A stretch of DNA of 64,000 bases from Ardenticatena sp. (GCA_015487975.1 WFOS01000064.1:1-64000); one strand, 5' to 3'; positions 30,758 through 39,647 are shown, counted from the first letter of the stretch. The notes: generated by a model not told the origin, from the letters alone. Numbers and translations: made by a program.

Positions 30758-30828
30758 GGCGACGTAGCCAAGGGGTAAGGCAGCGGTCTGCAAAACCGCG
30801 ATCGCCGGTTCGAATCCGGCCGTCGCCT
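30758..30828 (+). tRNA. tRNA-Cys (GCA)
   Basis: A 71-nt cloverleaf. The acceptor stem GGCGACG/CGTCGCC has discriminator T, as expected for Cys. The anticodon stem GCGGT/ACCGC carries the loop CTGCAAA with anticodon GCA, and the T arm is GCCGGTTCGAATCCGGC. CCA is not encoded. It stands alone between rex and a GH13 gene. Confidence 0.96.
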
Positions 30829-30840
30829 CTGAATACGAAA

Positions 30841-30868
30841 ACCGCCCACTTTCGTGTGGGCGGTTTTG
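30841..30868. terminator. Bidirectional terminator tRNA-Cys/GH13
   Basis: Stem ACCGCCCAC/GTGGGCGGT with a short loop, bordered by AAAA and TTTT. It ends both the tRNA transcript and the converging GH13 transcript. Confidence 0.85.
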
Positions 30869-30880
30869 CTTTTCGACGTA

Positions 30881-32344
30881 TTAGCTGGTGTACCAGACAA
30901 TGCCATCACAGGGGGGAAGCATCACATCCAGATACCCATCCTGCAAGACGTTCACGCCACCTCCCCCGTAAATGCGTGTCAAGACCGTGTACGCGCCGCC
31001 ACATAACGCCCCGACTGGCACTGTCACACGCCGCGCCACATCGGCACGGTTGACCGCGACCAAAGCCGTTTCGTGCCCCTGGCAGCGTGCAAAAACGTAC
31101 ACGTCATCGTCGGCGTAGAGGTGATGGTATGCGCCTGTGCGCAAGGCGCTGTGCGATTTGCACATGCTTATCAGCTGCGTGTAGAAGTCGCGCAGGTCGC
31201 GGTTCCAGAGATGAGGGCGGTCCCACGGGAATGAAGCGCGTGCCGCACGGTCAGGACGTCCACCTTCCATGCCAATTTCGCTGCCGTAGTAGATGCAAGG
31301 CGCATTGGGGAAAGTGAATTGCAAAAGTGCCGCCAGTTTGACACGGCGCACATCTCCCCCTGCCACGGTCAACAAGCGGGCTGTATCGTGGCTATCGAGC
31401 AGGTTCAGCTGGGCGCACTGAATGTCCCACGGATACAGCGCCAGAAGATCGTCGATGCGGTCGGCATATTCGCCTGCGGTGATCGGTTCGTCCACGGGGG
31501 GACGGCGGTCGAACACAGCATCATGGTTCACATGCTCGCCAATCGCGTAGCGAATACCCCATGTAGCGTACAGGTAATTCATCACCGCATCGAACTGGTC
31601 GCCTTGCAACCATTCCTGCGCTTCGGTCCAAACCTCGCCCACGATATACGCTTCTGGATTGGCTGCCTTCACCACCTGGCGAAACCTCTGCCAGAACCCC
31701 GGTGTCTTGATTTCAAATGGCACATCGAGCCGCCACCCATCAGCACCTGCGTCAATCCAGTAGCGGGCAACATGATAGATGTAGGCCTGCACTTCGGGGT
31801 TGTCGTGGTTGAGCGTTGGCATGTGATGCAAATTCCACCATGCCCAGTAGTCGGGGGGGTGGCTGGTGTCATACGCATTTGGCGGCCACTTCAAAATGCG
31901 ATACCAGTCACGATACGGCGAGGCTTCGCCATTCTCCAAAATATCTGCGAATGGCAAGAAACTACGTGCCGTATGGTTGAAAACCCCATCGATGACGATG
32001 CGAATGCCTGCGCGATGGGCTTCATCCAGCAATGTGCGAAACGCCGTATTGCCCCCCAGCATGGGATCCACCTGCAGGTAATCATGCGTGTTGTAGCGAT
32101 GGTTGCTCGTCGAAGCAAAGATGGGGCAAAAATAGAGAGCCGTAATCCCCAAATCACACAGGTCATCCAGATGCTCCACAACACCGAGCAGGTCGCCCCC
32201 TTTGTAGCCATGTTCGGTAGGCGGTGTCTCCCACGGCTCGACATGTGCCGGTTTGGGCAGGCGCTCACTTCGTGCAAAGCGGTCGGGGAAAATCTGATAG
32301 AAGACAGCATGCTTGACCCAATCGGGGGTTTGAGCTGTCGTCAT
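30881..32344 (-). CDS. Cytoplasmic GH13 enzyme (cyclomaltodextrinase/neopullulanase-like)
   Basis: 487 residues without a signal peptide. GH13 regions: DGVFNHTARSF, the nucleophile Asp in DGWRLDVPFEI, the acid/base Glu in YIVGEVW and the transition-state Asp in LLDSHDTARL. The calcium- and substrate-binding YFCPIFASTSNHRYNT is typical of maltodextrin-degrading neopullulanase and cyclomaltodextrinase types, but the extra N-terminal dimerisation domain is missing. It should degrade imported oligosaccharides. It shares an upstream operator motif with the secreted GH13 gene at 8225. Confidence 0.9.
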   Translation of the reverse strand: MTTAQTPDWVKHAVFYQIFPDRFARSERLPKPAHVEPWETPPTEHGYKGGDLLGVVEHLDDLCDLGITALYFCPIFASTSNHRYNTHDYLQVDPMLGGNTAFRTLLDEAHRAGIRIVIDGVFNHTARSFLPFADILENGEASPYRDWYRILKWPPNAYDTSHPPDYWAWWNLHHMPTLNHDNPEVQAYIYHVARYWIDAGADGWRLDVPFEIKTPGFWQRFRQVVKAANPEAYIVGEVWTEAQEWLQGDQFDAVMNYLYATWGIRYAIGEHVNHDAVFDRRPPVDEPITAGEYADRIDDLLALYPWDIQCAQLNLLDSHDTARLLTVAGGDVRRVKLAALLQFTFPNAPCIYYGSEIGMEGGRPDRAARASFPWDRPHLWNRDLRDFYTQLISMCKSHSALRTGAYHHLYADDDVYVFARCQGHETALVAVNRADVARRVTVPVGALCGGAYTVLTRIYGGGGVNVLQDGYLDVMLPPCDGIVWYTS

Positions 32345-32387
32345 AGAAAACTCCTTCCTTTGTTTGCACGCTTTCCCAAAAAGACAG

Positions 32388-32399
32388 GAACGTTCTCAG
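32388..32399 (-). promoter_or_regulatory. GAACGTTC operator upstream of the cytoplasmic GH13 gene
   Basis: On the minus strand the 12-mer CTGAGAACGTTC lies 44 nt before the start codon. It is identical, in the same orientation, to the motif 54 nt upstream of the secreted GH13 gene. The core GAACGTTC is palindromic. Confidence 0.65.
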
Positions 32400-32432
32400 C
32401 ATATCATGATCAATCGCCAGGTGACCCCGCAC

Positions 32433-32485
32433 TTGACAACATACGTCATTGTGATATAATCCCAAACGCATGAATGATTGCTCAT
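32433..32485 (+). promoter_or_regulatory. Promoter and SmtB-like operator of the zinc sensor gene
   Basis: TTGACA (32433-32438), 16-bp spacer, TATAAT (32455-32460). Just downstream, ATGAATGATTGCTCAT (32470-32485) has the inverted ATGA/TCAT ends and central spacing of the operators bound by SmtB/ZiaR-type ArsR proteins. A repressor there would block the start of transcription. Confidence 0.8.
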
Positions 32486-32510
32486 TTGTTCACATTTTGG
32501 GAGTGTGAAA

Positions 32511-32837
32511 ATGATGGTTCAAACAATCCCAACCATCGACGAAACCACCGCCACCAACCTAGCAGCGCTCTTCAAAGCCCTTGCCGACCCAACGCGGGTG
32601 CGGCTGATTGCTTGTTTGTTGCACGGCGAGTGCTGTGTCCATGAACTCGCCGAGATCGTTGGCCCCAGCCAAAGCGCCGTTTCGCACCAGCTGCGGTTGC
32701 TGCGCACCATGCGGCTGGTCAACGCTCGGCGTGAGGGACGACACGTCTACTACAGCCTTGCTGACGATCACGTGGCAACCCTGCTCCAAATGGGGCTCGA
32801 ACATGTTCAAGAAATCCACGCAGAACAAGGAGAATGA
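32511..32837 (+). CDS. ArsR/SmtB-family zinc-sensing repressor
   Basis: The ATG at 32511, after GGGAGTG, gives 108 residues. A winged helix with GPSQSAVSHQLRLLRTMRLV recognises DNA. In the last helix DDHVATLLQMGLEHVQE reproduces the alpha-5 zinc site of SmtB (Asp, His at +2, His at +13, Glu at +16). Near the alpha-3 region there are also two Cys (GECCVHEL). Zinc or cadmium binding should release DNA and induce the exporter that follows directly. Confidence 0.9.
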   Translation: MMVQTIPTIDETTATNLAALFKALADPTRVRLIACLLHGECCVHELAEIVGPSQSAVSHQLRLLRTMRLVNARREGRHVYYSLADDHVATLLQMGLEHVQEIHAEQGE

Positions 32838-32839
32838 CA

Positions 32840-35176
32840 ATGGTCGAAAAACTCAAACTTCCATCGCGCGAGATTCTCCCCAACAATGCCGAATGTGCGC
32901 ATTGTGTCGACACCTTGACGGAAAGCTTGCGCAACGAGCAAGGGGTTGTCGAAGCCCATCGCGACGAATTGCATACCATTTGTGTGCATTACGACACCGA
33001 TGTCACCGACGCCGACACCCTCTTGCGTGCAGCACGTTTGCGCGGCGCCGACGTGCAAAGCCGCTACCGCCAAGCGCGTTTGCGTGTTGGCGGGCTCGAT
33101 TGTGGCAGCTGCGCCCAGACATTGGAAGAAAGTTTGCTCCGCCTGTCTGGCGTCGTCCAAGCACGTGCTTCCGTCGCAACAGGCGAACTCTTCCTGGAAT
33201 GGGATACCTCATCGGTCGATGAGGAAGAGATCGAGACGGTCTTGCGTGATCTCGGCCATATCGCAGAACAACCCACTTCGGAAGGTGACGAAGACGAAGC
33301 CGAAACCACATCATCGGCTTGGCGGCATCATGCGCCACTCCTTGGTGGCCTTCTTGCCTTCGGCGCAGGGATACTCTTTTCCCTTACCAACCTGGACCCG
33401 TGGCGGGCGGTCGCTTTCGGTCTGGCCATGCTCATCGCTGGGGCGCCCATCGCCCGACGCGGCATCAATGCCTTTCGGCGAAGTCGTCGGCTCACCATCG
33501 ATGCCCTAATGACCATTGCTGCCATTGGCGCGGCTATCTTGGGTGAATGGGGTGAAGGTGCTGCCGTTGTCGTGTTGTTTGCCGTTGGCGAATGGCTCGA
33601 GCATTTTGCCATGGAACGCGCACGCCGCTCTGTGCGCAGCCTGATGGAATTGGTCCCCGACACCGCCAACCGTCTCCTTCCCGACGGGCGTACCGAGACG
33701 GTTCCCGCAAGCGAGCTCCGCGTGGGTGATACGATTTTGGTACGCCCAGGCGAGCGCATTCCGGCGGATGGTGTGGTCGTCGACGGAGAATCATCCGTCA
33801 ATCAAGCGCCGGTGACGGGCGAAAGCATGCCGGTGCTCAAAACCGTAGGCGATCCCCTCTTTTCGGGTACCATCAATGGTGAAGGCGTGCTCGAAGTGCG
33901 TATCACACGCCCCGCCGACCAGAGCACGATTGCGCGTATCGTCGCCCTCGTACAAGAGGCGCAAACCCGAAAAGCTGCCAGCGAGCGCCTGGTAGATCGC
34001 TTTGCTGCACGCTACACGCCCGCCGTGGTCGTCGGCTCGATCATCTTGGCGTTCGCCTTGCTGGCGTTCGGGCTGCCCCCACGCGAGGCAATCTTGCGCG
34101 CGCTGGTCTTGCTCGTGATTGCGTGCCCGTGCGCCTTGGTCATCAGTACCCCGGTGAGCGTGCTGAGTGCCATTAGTGGGGCTGCACGCAATGGGCTGCT
34201 CATCAAAGGTGGATTGCCACTCGAAGCACTGGGCAGCGTGCGCGTCGTCGCTCTGGACAAAACCGGTACCCTCACCAAAGGCGAACCAAGCGTGACCGAC
34301 GTCGTTCCACTGATGGGCGACCGTGAAACGTTGCTCCGTACTGCGGCTGCCGTGGAAGCGCAGAGCGAACACCCCCTTGCCCGCGCCGTCGTTGCGGCTG
34401 CCGAGGCAGAAGGAATCGACTACCCACGTGCGCAAGATGTGCGCTCGCTCACTGGGCGAGGGATCATGGGCGTCGTCGAGGGCGAGCAGGTCCGCATCGG
34501 TACACGCGAACTGTTCGAGCAACTTCCCAATGACGTGGAAGAACGTCTGCGTGCATTGGAAAACGAAGCCAAAACGACCATGCTGGTTGCTCGTGGCGAG
34601 CGCTTGCTGGGAATCATCGCCGTAGCCGATACGATTCGCCCCGAAGCACGTGAAACCGTTGCCGCGCTGCACCGCTTGGGGATCGAGCGTGTGGTCCTGC
34701 TCACCGGCGACAACGAAACGACGGCACGCGCTGTGGCGGCACAAGTCGGTATCGACGATGTACGTGCGGGGCTCCTTCCCGAAGACAAATCAGGCGCCGT
34801 CATCGAATTGCAACAGGCGTATGGCGCCGTGGCCATGGTAGGGGATGGGATCAACGACGCCCCAGCGCTCGCTGCCGCCGATGTCGGGATTGCCATGGGC
34901 GCCGCCGGCACCGACCAGGCACTCGAAACGGCCGATGTGGCGCTGATGAGCGACGATTTGCGCAAGGTCGCGTATGCCTTGCGGCTGGGGCGCGCCGCAC
35001 GTCGTATCATCGCCGTCAACATTGCCTTCAGCATCGGCATCAAAGTGCTCTTCATGCTGCTCGCCATCCCTGGCTGGACGACCCTCTGGCTCGCCGTCCT
35101 CGCCGACAACGGTGCCAGCCTGCTCGTCACCGCCAATGGCTTGCGGCTCCGCCATATGCGCGACACAAGCGCCTAA
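32840..35176 (+). CDS. zntA: ZntA-type Zn/Cd/Pb-exporting P1B ATPase
   Basis: The ATG at 32840 sits 7 nt after AAGGAG and is better placed than 32834. 778 residues. Two N-terminal HMA-like domains carry CAHC (NAECAHCVDTL) and CGSC (GGLDCGSCAQTLEES) metal motifs. The core has the membrane CPC motif (IACPCALVIS), the phosphorylated Asp in DKTGTLTKGE and the hinge GDGINDAPALAAADVGIAMG. The last helices contain Lys (GIKVLFMLL) and Asp (LADNGASLLV), the pair specific for zinc-type (P1B-2) pumps. It is coupled to the sensor gene upstream. Confidence 0.94.
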   Translation: MVEKLKLPSREILPNNAECAHCVDTLTESLRNEQGVVEAHRDELHTICVHYDTDVTDADTLLRAARLRGADVQSRYRQARLRVGGLDCGSCAQTLEESLLRLSGVVQARASVATGELFLEWDTSSVDEEEIETVLRDLGHIAEQPTSEGDEDEAETTSSAWRHHAPLLGGLLAFGAGILFSLTNLDPWRAVAFGLAMLIAGAPIARRGINAFRRSRRLTIDALMTIAAIGAAILGEWGEGAAVVVLFAVGEWLEHFAMERARRSVRSLMELVPDTANRLLPDGRTETVPASELRVGDTILVRPGERIPADGVVVDGESSVNQAPVTGESMPVLKTVGDPLFSGTINGEGVLEVRITRPADQSTIARIVALVQEAQTRKAASERLVDRFAARYTPAVVVGSIILAFALLAFGLPPREAILRALVLLVIACPCALVISTPVSVLSAISGAARNGLLIKGGLPLEALGSVRVVALDKTGTLTKGEPSVTDVVPLMGDRETLLRTAAAVEAQSEHPLARAVVAAAEAEGIDYPRAQDVRSLTGRGIMGVVEGEQVRIGTRELFEQLPNDVEERLRALENEAKTTMLVARGERLLGIIAVADTIRPEARETVAALHRLGIERVVLLTGDNETTARAVAAQVGIDDVRAGLLPEDKSGAVIELQQAYGAVAMVGDGINDAPALAAADVGIAMGAAGTDQALETADVALMSDDLRKVAYALRLGRAARRIIAVNIAFSIGIKVLFMLLAIPGWTTLWLAVLADNGASLLVTANGLRLRHMRDTSA

Positions 35177-35201
35177 ACAGCCACGCCGCCCCGCTTCCGA
35201 C

Positions 35202-35240
35202 AGCGGCCTGGTGGGTATGGAACCCACCAGGCCGCTTTTT
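35202..35240 (+). terminator. Terminator after zntA
   Basis: A perfect 15-bp stem AGCGGCCTGGTGGGT/ACCCACCAGGCCGCT with a 5-nt loop and TTTT. Confidence 0.92.
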
Positions 35241-35336
35241 GGCGGCCCTCGCCCCTATTTGACACTCGCTCCAACCTGTGGCACACCCTCACCAAGATGC
35301 TCGATGACAACAACCAACCTGAAAGAGGCGCACACC

Positions 35337-36407
35337 ATGCACCGCTTCATCAAACCCGACATCCTGGCGATGCAAGCATACACGCTCAAACCATACGCCT
35401 ATCGCCACAAGATGAACCAGAACGAAAATCCGTTCGGCTATCCCGAAGACCTCAAAGCCATCGTACTCGAGCGTGTTGCCCAAGCCGACTGGGCACGGTA
35501 CCCATCCTTCACCCTCGACGAATTGCGCGAAGCCCTTGCTGCCCACAGCGGGGTCAACCGTGAGATGGTGCTGGTGGGCAACGGCTCGAACGAGTTGATT
35601 TATGTCACATTGGCTGCGACAGTGCGCCCAAACGATCAGGTGGTCATTCCCGTGCCCACGTTCAGCGTCTACAAGCTGCTAGCACACATCTTTGGTGCGC
35701 ACATTCACGAGATTCCCATGCTGCCAGCGACGAATTTTGCGCTGCCGGCCGAAGCCGTCATCGAAACGGCACAGCAACACCAGGCGCGGGTGGTCGTCCT
35801 CTGCACGCCCAACAATCCCACGGGCACAGCATACGCCCCTGCCGATGTCGAACGCATCGTTGCCGAAAGTGGCGCCCTCGTTCTCATCGACGAAGCCTAC
35901 CACGAATTCACCGAGCAAGATTTCACGTATCTTCTCGAACGCTACGACAACGTCGTTCTGCTGCGCACATTCAGCAAAGCCATGGCGATGGGCGGGTTGC
36001 GTGTCGGGTATGCCATCACCAACGCCCACCTGGCACACGAGCTCCACAAAGCCCAACTGCCCTACTCGCTCAATCTGTTCAGCGAAACGGCGGCGCTGGT
36101 TGCCATCGAGCACTTTCAGAGCCACTTCGCCCCACTCATCGAACAGTTGAAAGCCGAGCGCGCGCGGCTCATTTCGGCACTCAATGCGTTGCCTGGCGTG
36201 CATGCCTATCCCAGCGCAGCCAATTTCGTGCTGGCACGCTTCGATCAGCCTGTGGAAGCCGTTTTCATGGGACTGCTCGATCTGGCGGGTATTCTCATTC
36301 GCGACGTGAGCACATACCCCTCGCTCGACGGGCATCTGCGTATCAGTCTGGGAACACCCGACGAAAACGATCTGCTGATTCGGACGTTAGCAACGCTCCT
36401 GACGTAG
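35337..36407 (+). CDS. hisC: Histidinol-phosphate aminotransferase
   Basis: The ATG at 35337 (MHRFIKPDILAM) gives 356 residues. A class I/II PLP aminotransferase with the HisC start KMNQNENPFGYPEDL, the PLP-binding VGNGSNELI and TPNNPTGTA. The Asp/Tyr segment is LVLIDEAYHEF and the Schiff-base Lys is in LRTFSKAMAMGGLRVGYA. It makes histidinol phosphate from the imidazole ketone with glutamate; some relatives also act on aromatic amino acids. No other his genes are adjacent. Confidence 0.9.
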   Translation: MHRFIKPDILAMQAYTLKPYAYRHKMNQNENPFGYPEDLKAIVLERVAQADWARYPSFTLDELREALAAHSGVNREMVLVGNGSNELIYVTLAATVRPNDQVVIPVPTFSVYKLLAHIFGAHIHEIPMLPATNFALPAEAVIETAQQHQARVVVLCTPNNPTGTAYAPADVERIVAESGALVLIDEAYHEFTEQDFTYLLERYDNVVLLRTFSKAMAMGGLRVGYAITNAHLAHELHKAQLPYSLNLFSETAALVAIEHFQSHFAPLIEQLKAERARLISALNALPGVHAYPSAANFVLARFDQPVEAVFMGLLDLAGILIRDVSTYPSLDGHLRISLGTPDENDLLIRTLATLLT

Positions 36408-36447
36408 CTCGCGCTCAGATTGCCCCGCCCTCTTTGGTTTGCAATTT

Positions 36448-36476
36448 TTGACCAGGTACGCTCGGCTGGATATACT
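36448..36476 (+). promoter_or_regulatory. Promoter of the exported protein gene
   Basis: TTGACC (36448-36453), 17-bp spacer, TATACT (36471-36476). It shows that the true gene start is downstream of the ORF-track start at 36420. Confidence 0.75.
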
Positions 36477-36528
36477 TGTATGTACCTCTTCGAGGAAACG
36501 TCAGGTGTGCAGATCATCATGTGTACAA

Positions 36529-36539
36529 GGGGGGGGGGG
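36529..36539 (+). repeat. Run of eleven G in the ribosome-binding position
   Basis: An uninterrupted G11 tract ends 3 nt before the ATG at 36543 and takes the place of the Shine-Dalgarno sequence. Such tracts slip during replication, so spacing and translation could vary between cells. Confidence 0.8.
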
Positions 36540-36542
36540 TGC

Positions 36543-37586
36543 ATGCACGCTGTTCGCCTGCTTTTCGTCTTGGGTCTTCCTGTTTTGACGCTCTTGTTTC
36601 CGCTTTCCTTTCCATCCGCGCGTGCCCAAGGGGGCGTTACCGTTACCATCACCGACGAAGTGAGTGGGAACAATCATACCGGACGAAGCAACGCCGCTGC
36701 ACTCAACGATCAATGGTTCACGACCATCCAGAATGCTGGCTATACGTGCATCTACCAACTCACGTCGATTTTGGCAGACGGATACTTCACAAACAACGGC
36801 AATCCAGCCAACAATCCAATCGACGGGTCGATCGGTCCCATCGCAACCACGATCTCCAACCGTGATATGACGAACCTGAGTGATCCCAACCATCTTGGTG
36901 ACCTTGGTGGAGATGTGCTCATCGGCACTTCTCTTGGCAAATCGCTGCAAGACACCGCTCCTATGCCCGATCCTGATCCCGGTGGTGACGGTGGGACACG
37001 CGGGTGGTATCGTGTGAACAATGGAACGAATTGGGAATACTGGAACGAAAACAGCGGCAGCGCCACTAGCCGCAATGCCGTGCTCTTCGAGTTCCAGACC
37101 CCTGTTTCAGCATTCGGGCTCTTCGTCGGCGATTTGGAAACACGCACGGATGGAGGGGGGACACCCGCCTTGTTGCGCTACAAGGTGACCGGTGATACGG
37201 TGTACACGGTGACCATTCCCACGAGCACGACCGATCAGAGCATCTGTGATACAGGGGCGGCAGGCTGTGGCAACAAAACCACTCGTTGGATAGGCTTGCA
37301 CGCAGCGAGCGGGACGACATTCGATTGGGTGCTCTTGATCGTAGGGGACAATGGTCCTGGTGATGGATTGCGCGAACATCTGAGCTGGGTTGGGGCCACA
37401 GTGGCATTCGCCCCAGGCAGTGGCGGTTGCGCTGCCGGCAGTGGTGGTCCCACCGCCATCCAACTGACGGCATTTGCAGCAGCACCATCGACACAACGTA
37501 CACCATTTGCGCCGGCAATTGCTACGCTTCTTGGGGGCATGACCTTGGCCCTGTGGGGTCTTCGCAAATGGCCATCACGCCGATAA
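36543..37586 (+). CDS. Exported, C-terminally anchored protein of unknown function
   Basis: The ATG at 36543 gives 347 residues starting with a signal peptide (VRLLFVLGLPVLTLLFPLSF, cleavage near SARAQ). The mature part is Asn/Thr/Gly-rich and beta-like, with no catalytic motif. The C-terminus carries PTAIQLTAF, a hydrophobic helix (IATLLGGMTLALWGL) and RKWPSRR, the layout of a membrane anchor or sorting tail. The G11 tract before the start may make expression variable. No family recognised; a surface-display role is plausible. Confidence 0.75.
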   Translation: MHAVRLLFVLGLPVLTLLFPLSFPSARAQGGVTVTITDEVSGNNHTGRSNAAALNDQWFTTIQNAGYTCIYQLTSILADGYFTNNGNPANNPIDGSIGPIATTISNRDMTNLSDPNHLGDLGGDVLIGTSLGKSLQDTAPMPDPDPGGDGGTRGWYRVNNGTNWEYWNENSGSATSRNAVLFEFQTPVSAFGLFVGDLETRTDGGGTPALLRYKVTGDTVYTVTIPTSTTDQSICDTGAAGCGNKTTRWIGLHAASGTTFDWVLLIVGDNGPGDGLREHLSWVGATVAFAPGSGGCAAGSGGPTAIQLTAFAAAPSTQRTPFAPAIATLLGGMTLALWGLRKWPSRR

Positions 37587-37598
37587 TCCGCTCAACAC

Positions 37599-37630
37599 AA
37601 CACGGCTGGGAGCAACTTCCCAGCCGTGTT
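37599..37630. terminator. Bidirectional terminator
   Basis: A 13-bp stem AACACGGCTGGGA/TCCCAGCCGTGTT with a 6-nt loop, between converging genes. Confidence 0.85.
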
Positions 37631-37651
37631 CATTTGCTCTCCGAGCAGGAG

Positions 37652-38239
37652 TCAACGTGAGCGTGCTTCTAGCCACACCACGAGCGACCCCGCAAACGTA
37701 TGCTGTTTCACTATCTCGAACCCTGCCTGCTGCACCAATACCACCGTCTCGCGATTGAGATGGCAACTCCCATTCATCCCGTACCAGGCAGGTTCGAGCC
37801 AGTCGGTCAAGGCACGTGCCAGTGGATGTGTGCCACGCACATGTTCGAGCAGACGCAAACGCCCTCCTGGTTTCAGCACACGCCGTACCTCGTGCAGGCC
37901 TTGCATGGGATCGGGCACAGAGCAAAAGACCAGCGCCCCAACCACTGCATCGAATACCGCATCGGGGAAAGGGAGCGCTTGTACATCGCCCTGCACCAAC
38001 CGATGATTGGTGCGGCGGCGCGGGATGGCGTAGCGCAGCATCTCCCAGGTCACATCGAGCGCCACGACGTCGGTCTTCGGTGGGTAGTGCGGCAGGTTCA
38101 AGCCCGTCCCAACCCCCACATCGAGCACACGCCCATGCAAGTCGCTCACCAACTGGCGACGCCAAGCCCGCAATCGCCACGCCTCTACTGGCGCGAGAAA
38201 CCAATCGTACAGCGGCCCCAACTGCTCGAACATCCCCAT
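37652..38239 (-). CDS. Class I SAM-dependent methyltransferase
   Basis: 195 residues. Motif I VLDVGVGTGLNLPHYP binds SAM, the acidic end of strand 2 is VVALDVTWEMLRYA, and the post-I segment LVQGDVQALPFPDAVFDAVV is typical of the UbiE/phosphatidylethanolamine-methyltransferase branch. The substrate may be a quinone precursor or a lipid headgroup; the sequence does not decide. It overlaps the thioredoxin gene stop by one base and is co-transcribed with it. Confidence 0.85.
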   Translation of the reverse strand: MGMFEQLGPLYDWFLAPVEAWRLRAWRRQLVSDLHGRVLDVGVGTGLNLPHYPPKTDVVALDVTWEMLRYAIPRRRTNHRLVQGDVQALPFPDAVFDAVVGALVFCSVPDPMQGLHEVRRVLKPGGRLRLLEHVRGTHPLARALTDWLEPAWYGMNGSCHLNRETVVLVQQAGFEIVKQHTFAGSLVVWLEARSR

Positions 38240-39027
38240 CAGCGCACCCCGGCAAGCACGGCATCGAGCCGCTGGCGCAACGCAGGCAACGACTGCACAC
38301 CCACAATCCGATCGACCGGCCGCCCATTGCGGAAGATGATGAGCGTCGGGATCCCGCGGATTTGGAACTGCATGGGTGTGCGCGGGTTTTCATCCACGTT
38401 CAGTTTGCCCACTTTGACACGTCCGGCATATTCCCGCGCCAGGGTTTCGATGGCGGGTGCAATCATGTGGCATGGGCCACACCACTCCGCCCAGAAGTCC
38501 ACCAGCGCCACCCCCGACGAGACGAACTCGCCAAACGTCGCATCGGTGAGCGTGACGGGCTTGCCATTCCCCGCACCCGTTTGGGATCGAGGACGCGAAC
38601 GTGGTTGCCGTGGCGGCTGGGCCTGCTGCGCTGTTGGGCGCAGAGGCACACTGGCACCATGCAACGCTTGTGTTGGGACCGTTGTCCGCTCACCCACAAG
38701 GTAGGCCACCCATTCACGCAAAGTGGGTTCAGAAGGCGCCCCGTCCCCACGCTGGACGACACGTCCATCCTTGACCAACAAGAGCGTCGGCACATGACGT
38801 ACCTGCTCACGCTGCGCGGCCTTGGGGGCATCTTCCACATTCAGTTTGACCACGAGCAACTTGCCCGCATAGTCCCGCGCCAGCCGGTCGAGCAGAAGAT
38901 CGAGTTGCTCGCATGGCGGACAATCACGCCTCCAAAACACTGCGACAGCCGGCACTCCCGACTGGTACACCGCACGTTCGTATGTCATATCGTTGGCATG
39001 AATAGGTGCATCGAATAGGGCCATCAT
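38239..39027 (-). CDS. Protein with two thioredoxin domains
   Basis: The start is taken at the ATG pair 39027/39024 after TAAGGAGGAGC, not 39420 (262 residues). Domain 1 (about 10-105) has the active site WRRDCPPCEQ. A basic Pro/Gln linker (PRQPRSRPRS) follows, then domain 2 (about 150-260) with the canonical WAEWCGPCHM and the cis-Pro segment GIPTLIIF. No signal peptide, so it works in the cytoplasm. CPPC in the first site suggests a different redox potential from the second: perhaps an internal electron relay. Confidence 0.88.
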   Translation of the reverse strand: MMALFDAPIHANDMTYERAVYQSGVPAVAVFWRRDCPPCEQLDLLLDRLARDYAGKLLVVKLNVEDAPKAAQREQVRHVPTLLLVKDGRVVQRGDGAPSEPTLREWVAYLVGERTTVPTQALHGASVPLRPTAQQAQPPRQPRSRPRSQTGAGNGKPVTLTDATFGEFVSSGVALVDFWAEWCGPCHMIAPAIETLAREYAGRVKVGKLNVDENPRTPMQFQIRGIPTLIIFRNGRPVDRIVGVQSLPALRQRLDAVLAGVR

Positions 39028-39110
39028 GCTCCTCCTTATACTCTCTTCCAGTATCCATGACGGGGAGTGTAGCCGCCGCGTATTAGAATCGCATTGGCGC
39101 TTGGCTAGCT

Positions 39111-39647
39111 TTAGCGTATGCGCGACAATTGTTCTTCGATCATCTCCCTGGTAATCTGCCCCGTCCAGACCATGCGAATCGTACCATCCGTATCGACCAG
39201 CCACGAAGTCGGCAAGCCCAACAGACGATAGGCTTTTTCCACACTGGCATCCTTGCTGATGTAGGTCGGGTAGGTAATGGGCGGCTCGAATGTACGCAAA
39301 AATTGCTCTACGACTGCTGGCCCTTCCTCCACGTCGATGCCTATCACCAGCAGTCCCTCTTCGTACAGGGCTTGTAATTCGGGCATCTCCTTCTTGCAGG
39401 GTGGACACCATGTCGCCCAAAAGTTGATGAGACGAGGCTTCCCTGCCCCCAGCGTATCGAGCATCACGGCCTCACCGTCGAGCGTGTAGACGGTTGTCGC
39501 GGGCACCTTCGTGCCGACAAGCGGATGCCCAGTCCCATTTTGCGCCAAGACGGGGTCCTGGGGTGTGCTCGTTGGCACACGGCACGCTACAATCAACAAA
39601 GCAATCAATACGAACAACACAAAGGGCCATCGTTCGATCAGTCGCAT
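39111..39647 (-). CDS. TlpA/ResA-like membrane-bound thiol-disulfide oxidoreductase
   Basis: The ATG at 39647 (MRLIERWPFVLFVLIALLIVAC) gives 178 residues with a lipobox ending LIVAC. The extracytoplasmic thioredoxin fold has NFWATWCPPCKKEMPEL and the cis-Pro loop LGLPTSWLVD. This family reduces haem-binding Cys of apocytochrome c or keeps exported thiols reduced. It lies upstream of the two-domain thioredoxin on the same strand, so the two could form an electron path across the membrane. Confidence 0.88.
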   Translation of the reverse strand: MRLIERWPFVLFVLIALLIVACRVPTSTPQDPVLAQNGTGHPLVGTKVPATTVYTLDGEAVMLDTLGAGKPRLINFWATWCPPCKKEMPELQALYEEGLLVIGIDVEEGPAVVEQFLRTFEPPITYPTYISKDASVEKAYRLLGLPTSWLVDTDGTIRMVWTGQITREMIEEQLSRIR

